Of a stretch of 64,000 bases of DNA, positions 49,785 through 61,267 are shown one piece after another. The notes beneath the pieces are model-generated. The model searched no databases, had not been told where the DNA came from, and worked only from the letters and a program-made list of their open reading frames with translations. Source of the DNA: Stenotrophomonas sp. NA06056. Its GTDB lineage: Bacteria; Pseudomonadota; Gammaproteobacteria; Xanthomonadales; Xanthomonadaceae. The position numbers were made by a program, and so were the translations under genes. Position 1 is the stretch's first letter. Each line of letters opens with the position of its first letter. The stretch covers positions 1,116,001 through 1,180,000 of the forward strand of contig NZ_CP054931.1 in NCBI RefSeq assembly GCF_013364355.1, in the 5' to 3' direction.

Positions 49785-51415
49785 GGTCCGGGCGTGCCCG
49801 CGTCGATCACATAGCCGTCGCGGCCATTGTCCTTGGCCCGGTAAAGGGCGTTGTCGGCGCCTTCGACGAAATGATGTGGCTGCAGGTCGCTGTCCGGCAC
49901 GCGGGTATAGACGCCGATGGTCAGGGTGACGCCCGTGTCGCTGCCATCACCGGGCGGCGGCAGGGCGCGGATGCAGGAGATCAGGTCTTCGATCACCTGC
50001 CGTGCGCCTTCCACCGGGGTGTCGGGCAGTACCAGGGCGAACTCGTCGCCGCCGTAGCGTGCGGCCATGTCACGGGGACGCCGGGCATGCGCCTGGATCA
50101 GGCGGGCTACTTCGCACAGCACGCGATCGCCGACCTGGTGGCCATGACGATCGTTGTGGTGCTTGAAGTGGTCGACATCGATCAGGGCCAGGGTCAGGGG
50201 CTTGCCGCTGCGGCGTGCCGCGTCGCATTCCTGTTGCAGCGATTGTTCGAAGCGCAGGCGGTTGCCCAGTCCGGTCAGCGCGTCGCGGTTGGCCTGGCGG
50301 TGCCAGGAGGCGATCCGCCAGGTCGCCCATGCGGTCAGTACCAGCAGGACGCCGAGCAGGGCGCTGGCCGGCGCCCACCAGAGGCTGCCAGTGCGCAGCA
50401 GCAGCCAGCTCAGCAGCGGCGCGGCGGGCAGCGCGCACAGGGCAACCACCCAGGGCAGGCGCAGCCCGAGCAGCAGTACGCACAGCGCCACCAGCAGGCC
50501 GGCCAGGGCGTCCTGCCAGGCGCGGGGCAACACGTCGATCTGCTTGTCCTGCAGCAGCATCGAGGCGATGTTGGCCTGGTACTCGCTGCCGCTCATCCAG
50601 TATTCGCGGGTGGTGGGCGTCAACAGGCGGGTGGTGATGCCGCTGGCCGTCATGCCCACCACGATGCGCCTGCCATGCAGCATCGAGGCATCCACGCGAC
50701 CCTCCAGTACATCGGCGTAGGACACCTGCGGCAAGCGTTCCGGTGGCCCGGCATAGCGCACGCGCACGTAGTCGTTGCGGCGCCACTGGTAGGGCGAGTC
50801 CAGCGCGGGGTCGGGGTCGGGCAGGCCCTGCGCGCGTTGCGGCGGCAGACCGGTCAACGCCAGGCCGAGTGCAGGCCAGTGTGCCTGGCCGATACCGGCA
50901 TGCAGATAGATTCCACGGGCGACCCCATCGCCGTCGACTTCGACGTCGCTGTGGCCGATGGCGGCCGCGCTGGCAGCAATCAGCGGAATGGGCAACATCT
51001 CCTCGGCCATGCGGTCACCGGCGGCAGGCGCGGCCAGCACGGGCAGCACCACGCGGCCGTTGCGCCGGATCGCCGCTGCAAGCTCGGCATCCTGGCGCGC
51101 ATCGCGGCGGTCGGGCTCGGACAGCATGAGGTCCAGCGCGACGCGCTCGGCACCGGCATCGGTCAGGCGGTCCAGCAGGCGGGCATGTACCGAGCGCGGC
51201 CACGGCCACTGGCCCAGCCGCTGCAGGCTGCCCTCGTCGATGGCGACGATCAGCACGCTGGGGTCGGGGCGGTAGTCCCAGCTGCCGACCATCATGTCGT
51301 ACGCCGTTTCGTCCTGCCGCCACAGCCATTGGCCGTGGCTGACCACAGCAGTCGATACACCTGCCAGCAGGGCCAGCAGGATCCGTCGCGACCACGGTAA
51401 AGGCGAGCGTCTCAC
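49781..51415 (-). CDS. CHASE2-domain diguanylate cyclase
   Basis: 544 residues. N-terminal signal-anchor helix, extracytoplasmic CHASE2 sensor domain (about 30-300; YDMMVGSWDYRPDPSVLIVAIDE, WPWPRSVHARLLDRL), three membrane helices (about 310-385) and a cytoplasmic GGDEF domain with intact RYGGDEF (near 453) and NRDALTGLGNRLRFEQ at its start. Should make c-di-GMP in response to a periplasmic cue. The GTG start at 51415 overlaps the FecR gene stop (GTGA), while an ATG 54 bases upstream would overlap it by 58; the former is preferred. Confidence 0.88.
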   Translation of the reverse strand: MRRSPLPWSRRILLALLAGVSTAVVSHGQWLWRQDETAYDMMVGSWDYRPDPSVLIVAIDEGSLQRLGQWPWPRSVHARLLDRLTDAGAERVALDLMLSEPDRRDARQDAELAAAIRRNGRVVLPVLAAPAAGDRMAEEMLPIPLIAASAAAIGHSDVEVDGDGVARGIYLHAGIGQAHWPALGLALTGLPPQRAQGLPDPDPALDSPYQWRRNDYVRVRYAGPPERLPQVSYADVLEGRVDASMLHGRRIVVGMTASGITTRLLTPTTREYWMSGSEYQANIASMLLQDKQIDVLPRAWQDALAGLLVALCVLLLGLRLPWVVALCALPAAPLLSWLLLRTGSLWWAPASALLGVLLVLTAWATWRIASWHRQANRDALTGLGNRLRFEQSLQQECDAARRSGKPLTLALIDVDHFKHHNDRHGHQVGDRVLCEVARLIQAHARRPRDMAARYGGDEFALVLPDTPVEGARQVIEDLISCIRALPPPGDGSDTGVTLTIGVYTRVPDSDLQPHHFVEGADNALYRAKDNGRDGYVIDAGTPGP

Positions 51416-53037
51416 AGCAGCAGCCAGAGCAGCAGGACGCCGCCGCCCGCGCCGTAGCACAGGCGGCATGGCAGCTTCACCTGCTGGGCAGGCGAGAACG
51501 GGCCCGCATGGCCGTCATCGTCGATGTACTGCACACGGATGTACAGCGTGCCGCGCCACGGGCGCTTGAAGCTGACCTGTGGTTGGTCAACGGTGGCATC
51601 GACCAGTGGTGTGCTGAAATCGCCGCGACGATCGACCTGCACCCGGTAGCGCTGGCCATCGCTTCCGGCCTGCCAGCGCAGGGTCAGCTCACCATCGGTG
51701 GCTTCGGGCGGCTGCAGTGCCGGGTCCACGGGTTCGTCGCTCAGATGCAGCGTCAGCGCCTGGCCATAGCGACCCTGGTGGCCCTGACCATCACGCGACG
51801 CGATCCGCCAGTAGTACTGGCCGGGAGGCAGTGGTTCGCCCAGGCGCAGGTCGGTGCCACCGGAACGCTGCTCGCGCAGCGGCTGCAGGAACTGCGGTTC
51901 GTCGGCGATCTGCAGCACGCTGCTGCTTGCACCGGGTGCCTGGCTCCACTGGAAGCGCGGCCGGTCGCTGTTCACCGTCTGGCCCTGCAGCGGCGAAATG
52001 GTCAGCGGCGGTGGCGGCTGGTCGCTGAGGAGGAAATCCTCGCTGGCATCGAGTCCTTCCACGCCTTGTGCATCCACCGCGCGCAGCAGCAGGCGCAGCG
52101 CTCCCGGCGGCAGCTCGCCGATCACCATCCGGGTGTCGGTGGTGGTGGCGGCAAACAGCAGAATTTCCGGAGTGCCGGCCTGTACGACTTCGACGCGGTA
52201 GTGATCGGCGCCTGCCACGGGCTGCCAGTCGAGCTGGGCCGGCAGGGCGCCCAGGCGGGTCGAATCGGCGCGCAGGTGTGGTGCCGGCAGCAGCCCGGAA
52301 ACCGCTTCGGGTGCTGTTTCGCTGCCCGCGCTGCGGCTGGCCTGGCCGGGATGGACCAGGCGCTGGCCATGTGGGTTGCCGACCTGCACTTTGCCTTCCA
52401 GCACTTCGGTGGCACCGGCATGGGCGTCATCGCCGGCGCTGACCCGGAACACGGTGCCGCGCACGCTGCTGGTGGCCGTGGGTGCATCGATGATGTAACG
52501 CGAGGCGGGTCCACGCGCCGGGGTGACCCGGTTGCTGGCGCGCCCCTGCTGCAGGCGCAGGCGGGTATCGACCATGCCGGTGCGTCCATAACGGCTGAGC
52601 TGGTCCAGGCGCAGGCGTGAGTACTCGCGCAGCTGCAGCCGCGAGGCGTCGGCGAATTCAAGCGTGATACTGGAGTCGGCCTTGGTCTGGATCGCATCGC
52701 CGATGTGCAGCTGCTCACCTGCGCGCACAGCGCGGCTGCTGCTGCCATCGGCCGCGCTCAGTTCAACCTGCCCACGCACGGCGAGCACCCGCGCGGGTGC
52801 GGGTTCAATGCGCAACCAGCCGATCGGGAAGCGCAGCAGTTCACCCGGCGGCAGCCGGTACGGATTGTCGATGCGGTTGTGCTGCTGCAGCTGTTGCCAG
52901 CCCACGCTGGGCTTGAGATAGGCCGCACCCAGATCCCACAGGGTATCGCCGGGGCGGACCCGGTAGTTCCAGTCCTGCGCGCCGGCGAACGCCGGCAACA
53001 GGCAGAGGGCACACAGCAGTGTGCGCAGGAAACGCAT
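51412..53037 (-). CDS. LysM-FecR domain periplasmic protein with fibronectin-like repeats
   Basis: 541 residues. Signal peptide MRFLRTLLCALCLLPAFAGA, LysM (YRVRPGDTLWDLGAAYLKP, about 25-75; peptidoglycan binding), FecR domain (about 85-235; GDAIQTKADSSITLEFADASRL, SSVRGTVFRVS), then two or three beta-sandwich repeats. Ends in a short hydrophobic tail, GGGVLLLWLLL, possibly a membrane or sorting segment. Partner of the downstream CHASE2-GGDEF protein by overlapping genes; may sense envelope state. Confidence 0.87.
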   Translation of the reverse strand: MRFLRTLLCALCLLPAFAGAQDWNYRVRPGDTLWDLGAAYLKPSVGWQQLQQHNRIDNPYRLPPGELLRFPIGWLRIEPAPARVLAVRGQVELSAADGSSSRAVRAGEQLHIGDAIQTKADSSITLEFADASRLQLREYSRLRLDQLSRYGRTGMVDTRLRLQQGRASNRVTPARGPASRYIIDAPTATSSVRGTVFRVSAGDDAHAGATEVLEGKVQVGNPHGQRLVHPGQASRSAGSETAPEAVSGLLPAPHLRADSTRLGALPAQLDWQPVAGADHYRVEVVQAGTPEILLFAATTTDTRMVIGELPPGALRLLLRAVDAQGVEGLDASEDFLLSDQPPPPLTISPLQGQTVNSDRPRFQWSQAPGASSSVLQIADEPQFLQPLREQRSGGTDLRLGEPLPPGQYYWRIASRDGQGHQGRYGQALTLHLSDEPVDPALQPPEATDGELTLRWQAGSDGQRYRVQVDRRGDFSTPLVDATVDQPQVSFKRPWRGTLYIRVQYIDDDGHAGPFSPAQQVKLPCRLCYGAGGGVLLLWLLL

Positions 53038-53219
53038 GATGAAAGACGACGAGCGGCCAACGGTCACGGATTGCTGTCCCGGCAAAGCGGGGGCGCAGCT
53101 GCAAGACCCCATGGCCCCGACCTCATCCCCCCGAACGGATCGTGGCGACCCTTGGGGCCACCATCGCGGGCATTATTGCCCGCGTTCAGTGCAGGGATTC
53201 TGAACGATGCCGGTGCCGT

Positions 53220-54077
53220 TCAGAACAGCAGGGAGGCCATCCGGCGCCGCGAACGGCCGACCAGGTCTTCATCGGAGATGACGTTGAAGGCATCGATCAG
53301 CGCCTTGCGCGGCAGTCCTTCCTGGAAAGCGCGGTCGATCCGCAGCATCTCCAGGAACTGTTCCAGTGCGGCTTCGTCGTCGCCGGCCAGCAGCAGCTGC
53401 ACGCCGCGCAGATGACGTGCCTGCAGATCCTTGCCGTCGGCGGCGATGCGCGCCTCCAGCACCTCGGCGGGCGGGGCTTCCTTCAGCGCGGCGGCGAAAG
53501 CAAGGCGTGCGCGGCCACGCACGGCGCGGTCATCGGTAGCCAGGTTGGCGGGCAGGGCGTCGATCAGGGTACCGGCCTCGTCCACGCCGCCAACCTGCAG
53601 CAGTGCCAGGGCCAGGTCGAGCTTCAGCTCGTCCTTGCCCGGCTCGGCTGCGATCTGCGCGCGCAGCACGTCCACCTGCGCCTGCGGGTCGAGCGGGGCC
53701 TCGTCCTCGACGATGGCGTCGCCGACATCGGCCGGCACAACGCCGTGCTGGGCCAGGAATTCACGCAGCTGACCTTCCGGCAGGGCACCGGGGAAGCCGT
53801 CCACCAGCTGCCCACCCTTGACCAGGAACACGGTGGGCACCGAACGGATCTGGAAGGCGGCTGCGATCTGCTGTTCCTTGTCCACATCGACCTTGGCCAG
53901 TTCGAACGCACCGTTGTATTCGCCGGCCAGCTTTTCCAGCATCGGGCCGAGGGTCTTGCACGGTTCGCACCAGGTCGCCCAGAAATCCACCAGGACCGGC
54001 GTCTGCAGCGACTTCTGCAGCACGTCCGCCTCGAAGGTGGCGGTGGTGGCGTCGAATACGTAGGTCGTCTCGGTCAT
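53220..54077 (-). CDS. ybbN: YbbN/CnoX-type thioredoxin-TPR co-chaperone
   Basis: 285 residues. The thioredoxin domain (1-110) has active site FWATWCEPCKTLGPML (near 33-48) with both Cys present. Two TPR-like helical blocks follow (LKLDLALALLQVGGVDEAGTL; LRGVQLLLAGDDEAALEQFL). E. coli CnoX/YbbN protects proteins under oxidative stress and hands them to GroEL, and has lost one Cys; this homologue keeps CEPC and could be redox active. Faces the DUF998 gene. Confidence 0.9.
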   Translation of the reverse strand: MTETTYVFDATTATFEADVLQKSLQTPVLVDFWATWCEPCKTLGPMLEKLAGEYNGAFELAKVDVDKEQQIAAAFQIRSVPTVFLVKGGQLVDGFPGALPEGQLREFLAQHGVVPADVGDAIVEDEAPLDPQAQVDVLRAQIAAEPGKDELKLDLALALLQVGGVDEAGTLIDALPANLATDDRAVRGRARLAFAAALKEAPPAEVLEARIAADGKDLQARHLRGVQLLLAGDDEAALEQFLEMLRIDRAFQEGLPRKALIDAFNVISDEDLVGRSRRRMASLLF

Positions 54078-54230
54078 GGGGCATCGTTCGGCATCTGGAG
54101 ACCGATTCTATGGTGACGAACCTTGTCGGTCTCAACCCTGGGGTCACTCCCATCCTCAAATCCCGGATGGCTTGGCGGAGGTGCCAGCTGCCGCGACAAT
54201 GTCCTGATGTTCTTCCTGAGAGTGGCCGCA

Positions 54231-54839
54231 ATGTCCGTGGTTCGGCTGGACCGTTGGGTGGGCGTGCTCGCCGCAGCCCTGTTCGTGCTGTCGGTGGTCG
54301 GCTTCGGTGCGGCGCTGCCGGACTATTCGCAGGCGCTGCATCCGGTGACCTGGCTGGGCGCGCATGGCATCCCCCATGCGCTGGGCTTCAACCTGCTGGG
54401 CCTGGTGCTGCCGGGCGCGCTGGCGGTCGTCGTGGCCGAGCGCCTGCGCCGGCTGCTGCCGGTGGACGCTGCCTGGACGGCACGCGTGGGCAGCCAGATG
54501 CTGCTGCTGGCCGGCCTTGCCTTCATCGCGATGGGTCTGCTGCCGCTGGATTTCGAGGACCAGATGGACATGCAGGGCCCGGCCAGCAAGCTGCACGCCA
54601 GCATGTGGATGGTCTGGGCGCTGGCCTTTGTCGCAGGTAGCGTGCTGCTGGGGGCGGCACGGCTGCGGCACTCGGGTGGGCGCAGATTGGGTCTGCTGGC
54701 GCTGGGCTGCGGGATCGGTGCCGGTCTGCTCGCGTTCGGCCTGCCCGGTGTACTGCCGGCGGCGCTGGCGCAGCGCCTGGCCTTTGCCTGCTGGGCACTG
54801 TGGCTGGCCTTGGCCCTGCCTCTGTCGCGCGGGCGCTGA
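54231..54839 (+). CDS. DUF998-like membrane protein
   Basis: 202 residues, about six helices (VLAAALFVLSVVGFGAALPDYSQ, ALGFNLLGLVLPGALAVVVAE, MLLLAGLAFIAMGLLPLD, MVWALAFVAGSVLLGAARL, LLALGCGIGAGLLAFGL, LAFACWALWLALALPL). The first extracellular loop PDYSQALHPVTWLGAHG and LPLDFEDQMDMQGPASKLHA are DUF998-like. A paralogue may be the gene at 31315. GAGAG precedes the ATG at 54231; an ATG at 54207 is the alternative. Confidence 0.7.
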   Translation: MSVVRLDRWVGVLAAALFVLSVVGFGAALPDYSQALHPVTWLGAHGIPHALGFNLLGLVLPGALAVVVAERLRRLLPVDAAWTARVGSQMLLLAGLAFIAMGLLPLDFEDQMDMQGPASKLHASMWMVWALAFVAGSVLLGAARLRHSGGRRLGLLALGCGIGAGLLAFGLPGVLPAALAQRLAFACWALWLALALPLSRGR

Positions 54840-57584
<2,745 letters not shown>

Positions 57585-57592
57585 TGTACCTG

Positions 57593-57621
57593 GCACCGGC
57601 CGCCATCGTGGCGGCCGGTGC
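57593..57621 (+). terminator. Hairpin after leuS
   Basis: Perfect 13-bp stem GCACCGGCCGCCA/TGGCGGCCGGTGC with a TCG loop, 9 bases after the leuS stop. No T tract, so it may be attenuating or stabilise the 3' end rather than terminate. Confidence 0.5.
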
Positions 57622-57723
57622 GTTGTCGCCACGCCGGGCGCGCCCGGCCGATGGCCCTGCGTTCACGCGGCCTCGGGCACCCTGTCTGTTGCCGTGATCG
57701 CCCGGCTCCGCCAGACTGTCTCC

Positions 57724-58299
57724 ATGACCCGAATCCTGCTTGCCCTCGTTCTTGTCCTCGGCCTCGCCGGCTGCGGTTTCCACCTGCGCAACAAGCTGAT
57801 GCTGCCGACCGATACGGCGCCGGTGAAGGTGGTATCCACCGCACCCTACAGCGAGCTGGTCAAGCTGTTGAACCGCAGTCTGCTGGCATCCGGTGCGCGC
57901 TTGGCCGATGAGGACAGCAAGGACCCCACCACCCAGCTGCAGGTGTTGTCCGAGCGCTGGGGTGACCTGCCCATCGCGATCGACTCGCAGGGCCGCGCGC
58001 AGGAGTACAGCCTGCGCTACGCGGTGATCTTCATCTTCCGCCGCGAAGATGGCAGCGAACTGGTGCCGCAGCAGGTGATCGAACTGTCGCGCGACTACGT
58101 GTCGCCGCCGACCGACGCCACCGGTACCACCACCGAACGCGAGATCCTGGCCGATGAGCTGCGCCGGGAAATGTCGGCCTCGATCATCCGCCGCATCGAC
58201 AGCGTGGTCCGTGCTGAACTGGAAAAGGGTGGCAGCCTGTCGGCGCCGAAGCCGGTCGAGCACGACCCGGTCGAGCCCGCACCTGCCGTCAAGCACTGA
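57724..58299 (+). CDS. lptE: LPS-assembly lipoprotein LptE
   Basis: 191 residues. Lipoprotein signal MTRILLALVLVLGLAGCGFHLR with the lipidated Cys at 17 in LAGC, then the family-typical GFHLR. The plug domain YSELVKLLNRSLLASGARL and ERWGDLPIAIDSQGRAQEYSLRYAVIFIF match RlpB/LptE. Forms the outer-membrane translocon with LptD. The position between leuS and holA is the conserved location. Confidence 0.93.
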   Translation: MTRILLALVLVLGLAGCGFHLRNKLMLPTDTAPVKVVSTAPYSELVKLLNRSLLASGARLADEDSKDPTTQLQVLSERWGDLPIAIDSQGRAQEYSLRYAVIFIFRREDGSELVPQQVIELSRDYVSPPTDATGTTTEREILADELRREMSASIIRRIDSVVRAELEKGGSLSAPKPVEHDPVEPAPAVKH

Positions 58300-58311
58300 G
58301 TCGGGCGGCTG

Positions 58312-59349
58312 ATGGAACTGCGACCGGAACAGTTGGCCGGCCAGGGTGCCGACACGGCGCTGGCGCCGGTCTATCTGATCGCCGGTCCGGAAACGCTGCG
58401 TGTGCTGGAGGCCGCCGACGCCGTGCGTGCCCGCGCACGCGCGGCCGGCATCGACGAGCGCGAAGTATTTGACGCCGATGGCCGCGATTTCGACTGGAAC
58501 CTGCTCGATGCCAGCTTCCATGCCCCCAGCCTGTTCAGCGCACGCCGCCTGGTGGAAGTGCGTCTGCCCAGCGGCAAACCGGGCAAGGAAGGCGGTGAGG
58601 TGATCAGCCAGTTCTGCGCCAACCCGGCGCCGGACGTGATCCTGATGATCACCTCCAATGAATGGAGCAAGGCCCACCAGGGCAAATGGGCCGAGGCGGT
58701 CAACCGTGTCGGCGTGCTGTCGGTCGCCTGGGCGATCAAGCCGCACGAGCTGCCGGACTGGATCGAACGACGCCTGCGCGGCAGGGGCCTGCGCGCCGAG
58801 CCTGCCGCCGTGCAGCGCTTGGCCGAGCGCGTGGAAGGCAACCTGCTGGCCGCTGCGCAGGAGATCGACAAGCTTGCGTTGCTGGCCGATGGGCAGACCC
58901 TGGACGTGGAACGGATGGAGTCGCTGGTTGCGGATGCTGCCCGCTACGACGTGTTCCGGCTGGTGGAAGCCACGTTCTCAGGCCAGCCGCAGGCGGTGCT
59001 GAGGATGCTGGCCGGGTTGCGTGGCGAAGGCGAGGCCGTGGCCGCGCTGATGCCGATCGTGATCCGTGAGCTGTTGGCCGGTGCCGGTCTGGCACGGGTA
59101 CAGGCACGCGGCGGCAATCTGGCTGCAGAAATGAAATCCCGCGGAATCTGGGAATCGCGGCAGGCACCCTACAAGCGTGCACTGCAGCGGCATCCGGAAG
59201 GCAAGCGCTGGGAACGTTTCGTGGCCGAAGCCGGGTTGGTTGACCGCATCGCCAAGGGACGCGCCGACGGCGATGCCTGGCTCGCGCTTGAGCGCCTGCT
59301 GGTGGCGGTAGCCGAAGCGCGCGCGGTACGGCTGCTCGCCCGGGCCTGA
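58312..59349 (+). CDS. holA: DNA polymerase III subunit delta
   Basis: 345 residues. HolA of the clamp loader: N-terminal degenerate AAA+ domain (PVYLIAGPETLRVLEAADAV, about 19-38; no Walker A lysine, as expected), NLLAAAQEIDKLALLADGQTLDVERMESLVADAARYDVFRL in the middle, and a C-terminal collar domain. It opens the beta clamp. It begins 12 bases after lptE, so it is the next gene of the operon. Confidence 0.93.
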   Translation: MELRPEQLAGQGADTALAPVYLIAGPETLRVLEAADAVRARARAAGIDEREVFDADGRDFDWNLLDASFHAPSLFSARRLVEVRLPSGKPGKEGGEVISQFCANPAPDVILMITSNEWSKAHQGKWAEAVNRVGVLSVAWAIKPHELPDWIERRLRGRGLRAEPAAVQRLAERVEGNLLAAAQEIDKLALLADGQTLDVERMESLVADAARYDVFRLVEATFSGQPQAVLRMLAGLRGEGEAVAALMPIVIRELLAGAGLARVQARGGNLAAEMKSRGIWESRQAPYKRALQRHPEGKRWERFVAEAGLVDRIAKGRADGDAWLALERLLVAVAEARAVRLLARA

Positions 59350-59352
59350 TCC

Positions 59353-60018
59353 ATGAGCCTGCGGATCTATTACGGGGGCACCTTCGACCCGGTGCATCTG
59401 GGCCACCTGGCAATCGCGCGCGCTGCGCGCGATGAACTGCAGGTGGCGGTGCGCATGCTGCCCGCCGCTGACCCGCCGCACCGCGCGGTGCCGGGCGCGA
59501 CCGCCGAACAACGCTGCACCATGCTCGGCCTGGCCATCGGCGATGAGCCGGGCCTGCTGCTGGACCGTCGAGAGCTGGATCGGGCTGCGCGCTTTCCCGG
59601 CAGGCCGTCCTACACCGTCGATACCCTGCGCGAACTGCGGGTCGAACTTGGCCCCAGCCGCCCGCTGGCGTGGCTGGTGGGGGCCGACAGCCTGCTGGGC
59701 CTGCCCAGCTGGCACGAGTGGCAGTCGCTGTTCGGGCTGGCCCATTTCATCGTCGCCGAGCGTCCGGGCAGTCCGCTGCGGGCCAGTGTCGACGGCGCGT
59801 TGGGTCAGGCCACCGAGGGGCGCTGGGCCGACAACGAGCAGGCCCTGTTCGCCAGCCCGGCCGGCCGCATCCTGCGCCTGCACCACCCGCTGCGCGAGGA
59901 ATCGGCCAGTGCCGTGCGCGCCCAGATTGGCGCGGGCGGCCCTTGGCGGGCCATGCTGGCGCCGGCGGTGGCCGACTATGTTTCTGGCCACGGCCTGTAC
60001 CGCCCCCCCACCGCGTGA
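59353..60018 (+). CDS. nadD: Nicotinate-nucleotide adenylyltransferase
   Basis: 221 residues. The nucleotidyltransferase motif YYGGTFDPVHLGHLAIAR (about 6-23) has the HxGH signature and the C-terminal ISSTxxR-like EESASAVRAQI is present. Makes NaAD from nicotinate mononucleotide and ATP in NAD synthesis. Other marks: PPHRAVPGATAEQRCTML and LVGADSLLGLPSWHEWQSL. The start is 3 bases after the holA stop. Confidence 0.95.
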   Translation: MSLRIYYGGTFDPVHLGHLAIARAARDELQVAVRMLPAADPPHRAVPGATAEQRCTMLGLAIGDEPGLLLDRRELDRAARFPGRPSYTVDTLRELRVELGPSRPLAWLVGADSLLGLPSWHEWQSLFGLAHFIVAERPGSPLRASVDGALGQATEGRWADNEQALFASPAGRILRLHHPLREESASAVRAQIGAGGPWRAMLAPAVADYVSGHGLYRPPTA

Positions 60019-60041
60019 ATACGGTTGCCGCGCTGTGCCCG

Positions 60042-60047
60042 TATAAT
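60042..60047 (+). promoter_or_regulatory. Perfect -10 hexamer before rsfS
   Basis: TATAAT lies 24 bases after the nadD stop and 30 bases before the rsfS start. No clear -35 at 17 bases, so it may be a weak internal promoter for rsfS-rlmH. Confidence 0.4.
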
Positions 60048-60076
60048 CGCCTCCACGTTTATCGAGTCGACCCGCT

Positions 60077-60490
60077 TTGAGCAACCAGACCCAGCCCCAG
60101 ACCATCAAGGTCGATCTGCCCAGCCCGCCGCCCTCCGTGCCGGAACTGCTGGCCAGCGTCCGTCAAGCCACCGAAGACCTGAAGGCCAAGGACCCGGTCG
60201 AGATCGACGTGCGCGGCAAGTCCAGCGTCGCCGACTACATGGTGGTCGTGTCGGGCACTTCGACCCGCCATGTGAAGTCCATCGCCGATGAAGTCGTGCG
60301 CTTCGCCAAGAACATCGACGTCATGCCGCTGGGTGTTGAAGGCGAGCGTGAAGCCGAATGGGTGCTGGTCGACCTGGGCGACGTCATCGTGCACGTGATG
60401 CTGCCGCGCGTGCGCGAGTTCTATGCGCTCGAGCGCCTGTGGACCGTCGGCGACCAGCCGCCGTCCCACGAAGACGACGAAGTGGCCTGA
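60077..60490 (+). CDS. rsfS: Ribosomal silencing factor RsfS
   Basis: 137 residues starting at TTG ([10 protein letters not shown]). The RsfS/DUF143 core is [37 protein letters not shown] (about 35-71), with [39 protein letters not shown]. Binds L14 of the 50S subunit and blocks subunit joining when nutrients are low. No ATG fits upstream, so TTG is the likely start. Between nadD and rlmH, as in most bacteria. Confidence 0.93.
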   Translation: MSNQTQPQTIKVDLPSPPPSVPELLASVRQATEDLKAKDPVEIDVRGKSSVADYMVVVSGTSTRHVKSIADEVVRFAKNIDVMPLGVEGEREAEWVLVDLGDVIVHVMLPRVREFYALERLWTVGDQPPSHEDDEVA

Positions 60491-60510
60491 GCCATTCGTT
60501 GATGCGGTTT

Positions 60511-60535
60511 TCGACGGCGCCGATGGCGCCGTCGA
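60511..60535 (+). terminator. Hairpin between rsfS and rlmH
   Basis: TCGACGGCGCC, GAT loop, GGCGCCGTCGA: an 11-bp perfect stem followed by CGTTTT. It lies immediately before the rlmH ribosome-binding site and could reduce read-through or affect rlmH translation. Confidence 0.5.
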
Positions 60536-60553
60536 CGTTTTGGAGGAATGTTG

Positions 60554-61024
60554 ATGAAAGCCCGCCTGATCGCCACCGGCGAACGCGCGCCCAACTGGGT
60601 GGCGCAGGGGTTTGCCGAGTACCAGAAGCGGCTCTCGCACTGGCTGCCCTTCGAGCTGGTGGAGATCGAGCCCGGCCTGCGCGGCAAAGGGCGGGATGCG
60701 CGTCGCGCCACCGACGACGAAGGCAAGCGGGTGATTGCCGCGCTGCCGAAGAATGCCTATGTCGTCGCACTGGACGTTCCGGGCCGCCAGCTCAGTTCCG
60801 AACAGCTGTCGCAGCGACTGGAACATTGGCGCGGGCAGGGCAGGGATCTTGCATTCCTGATTGGTGGGCCGGAAGGCCATTCGCCGGAAGTGTCTGCGCT
60901 GGCCGATGAAAAGTGGTCGATCGGCCCGCTGACACTGCCGCACATGCTGGTGCGGCTGGTGGTGGCCGAACAGCTGTATCGCGCCGCTGCGATGTTGGCA
61001 AATCACCCCTACCATCGCGCGTGA
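60554..61024 (+). CDS. rlmH: 23S rRNA pseudouridine-1915 N3-methyltransferase RlmH
   Basis: 156 residues, SPOUT fold. KARLIATGERAPNWVAQGFAEY starts the protein. The knotted SAM site is LAFLIGGPEGHSPEV and LTLPHMLVRLVVAEQLYRA, with the usual ending NHPYHRA. Methylates m3Psi1915 in helix 69. GGAGG at 60542-60546 is 7 bases from this ATG, while the ATG at 60548 is too close, hence the start. Confidence 0.96.
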   Translation: MKARLIATGERAPNWVAQGFAEYQKRLSHWLPFELVEIEPGLRGKGRDARRATDDEGKRVIAALPKNAYVVALDVPGRQLSSEQLSQRLEHWRGQGRDLAFLIGGPEGHSPEVSALADEKWSIGPLTLPHMLVRLVVAEQLYRAAAMLANHPYHRA

Positions 61025-61032
61025 AGAGTCGT

Positions 61033-61038
61033 TATACT
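61033..61038 (+). promoter_or_regulatory. -10 element of the tRNA gene
   Basis: TATACT ends 8 bases before the first tRNA base, the usual distance for a tRNA promoter. A -35 match is not evident. Confidence 0.5.
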
Positions 61039-61046
61039 GGCGGTCT

Positions 61047-61123
61047 GCCCGAATAGCTCAGCCGGTTAGAGCACTTGACTGTTAATCAGGGGGTCGTTGG
61101 TTCGAGTCCAACTTCGGGCGCCA
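61047..61123 (+). tRNA. tRNA-Asn (anticodon GTT)
   Basis: 77 bases including encoded CCA. Acceptor GCCCGAA pairs with TTCGGGC; D arm GCTC/GAGC; anticodon stem CTTGA/TCAGG with loop CTGTTAA, so anticodon GTT at 61081-61083; T arm GTTGG/CCAAC with TTCGAGT loop; discriminator G. All stems are intact. Followed by a strong terminator. Confidence 0.97.
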
Positions 61124-61131
61124 CATCCAAG

Positions 61132-61163
61132 AGGCCTGCATCGCAAGATGCAGGCCTTTTTTG
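61132..61163 (+). terminator. Terminator of tRNA-Asn
   Basis: AGGCCTGCATC, GCAA tetraloop, GATGCAGGCCT, then a T run. 11-bp perfect stem starting 9 bases after the tRNA CCA end. Confidence 0.92.
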
Positions 61164-61267
61164 TTGCGTCGTGCCGTGTGATCGCGTGCGGCGACAGATC
61201 CACATCATGCATGGATGCATTGCGCGCGATCTTTCGAGCGAACCCGACTCTACAATGCGGGGCCATC

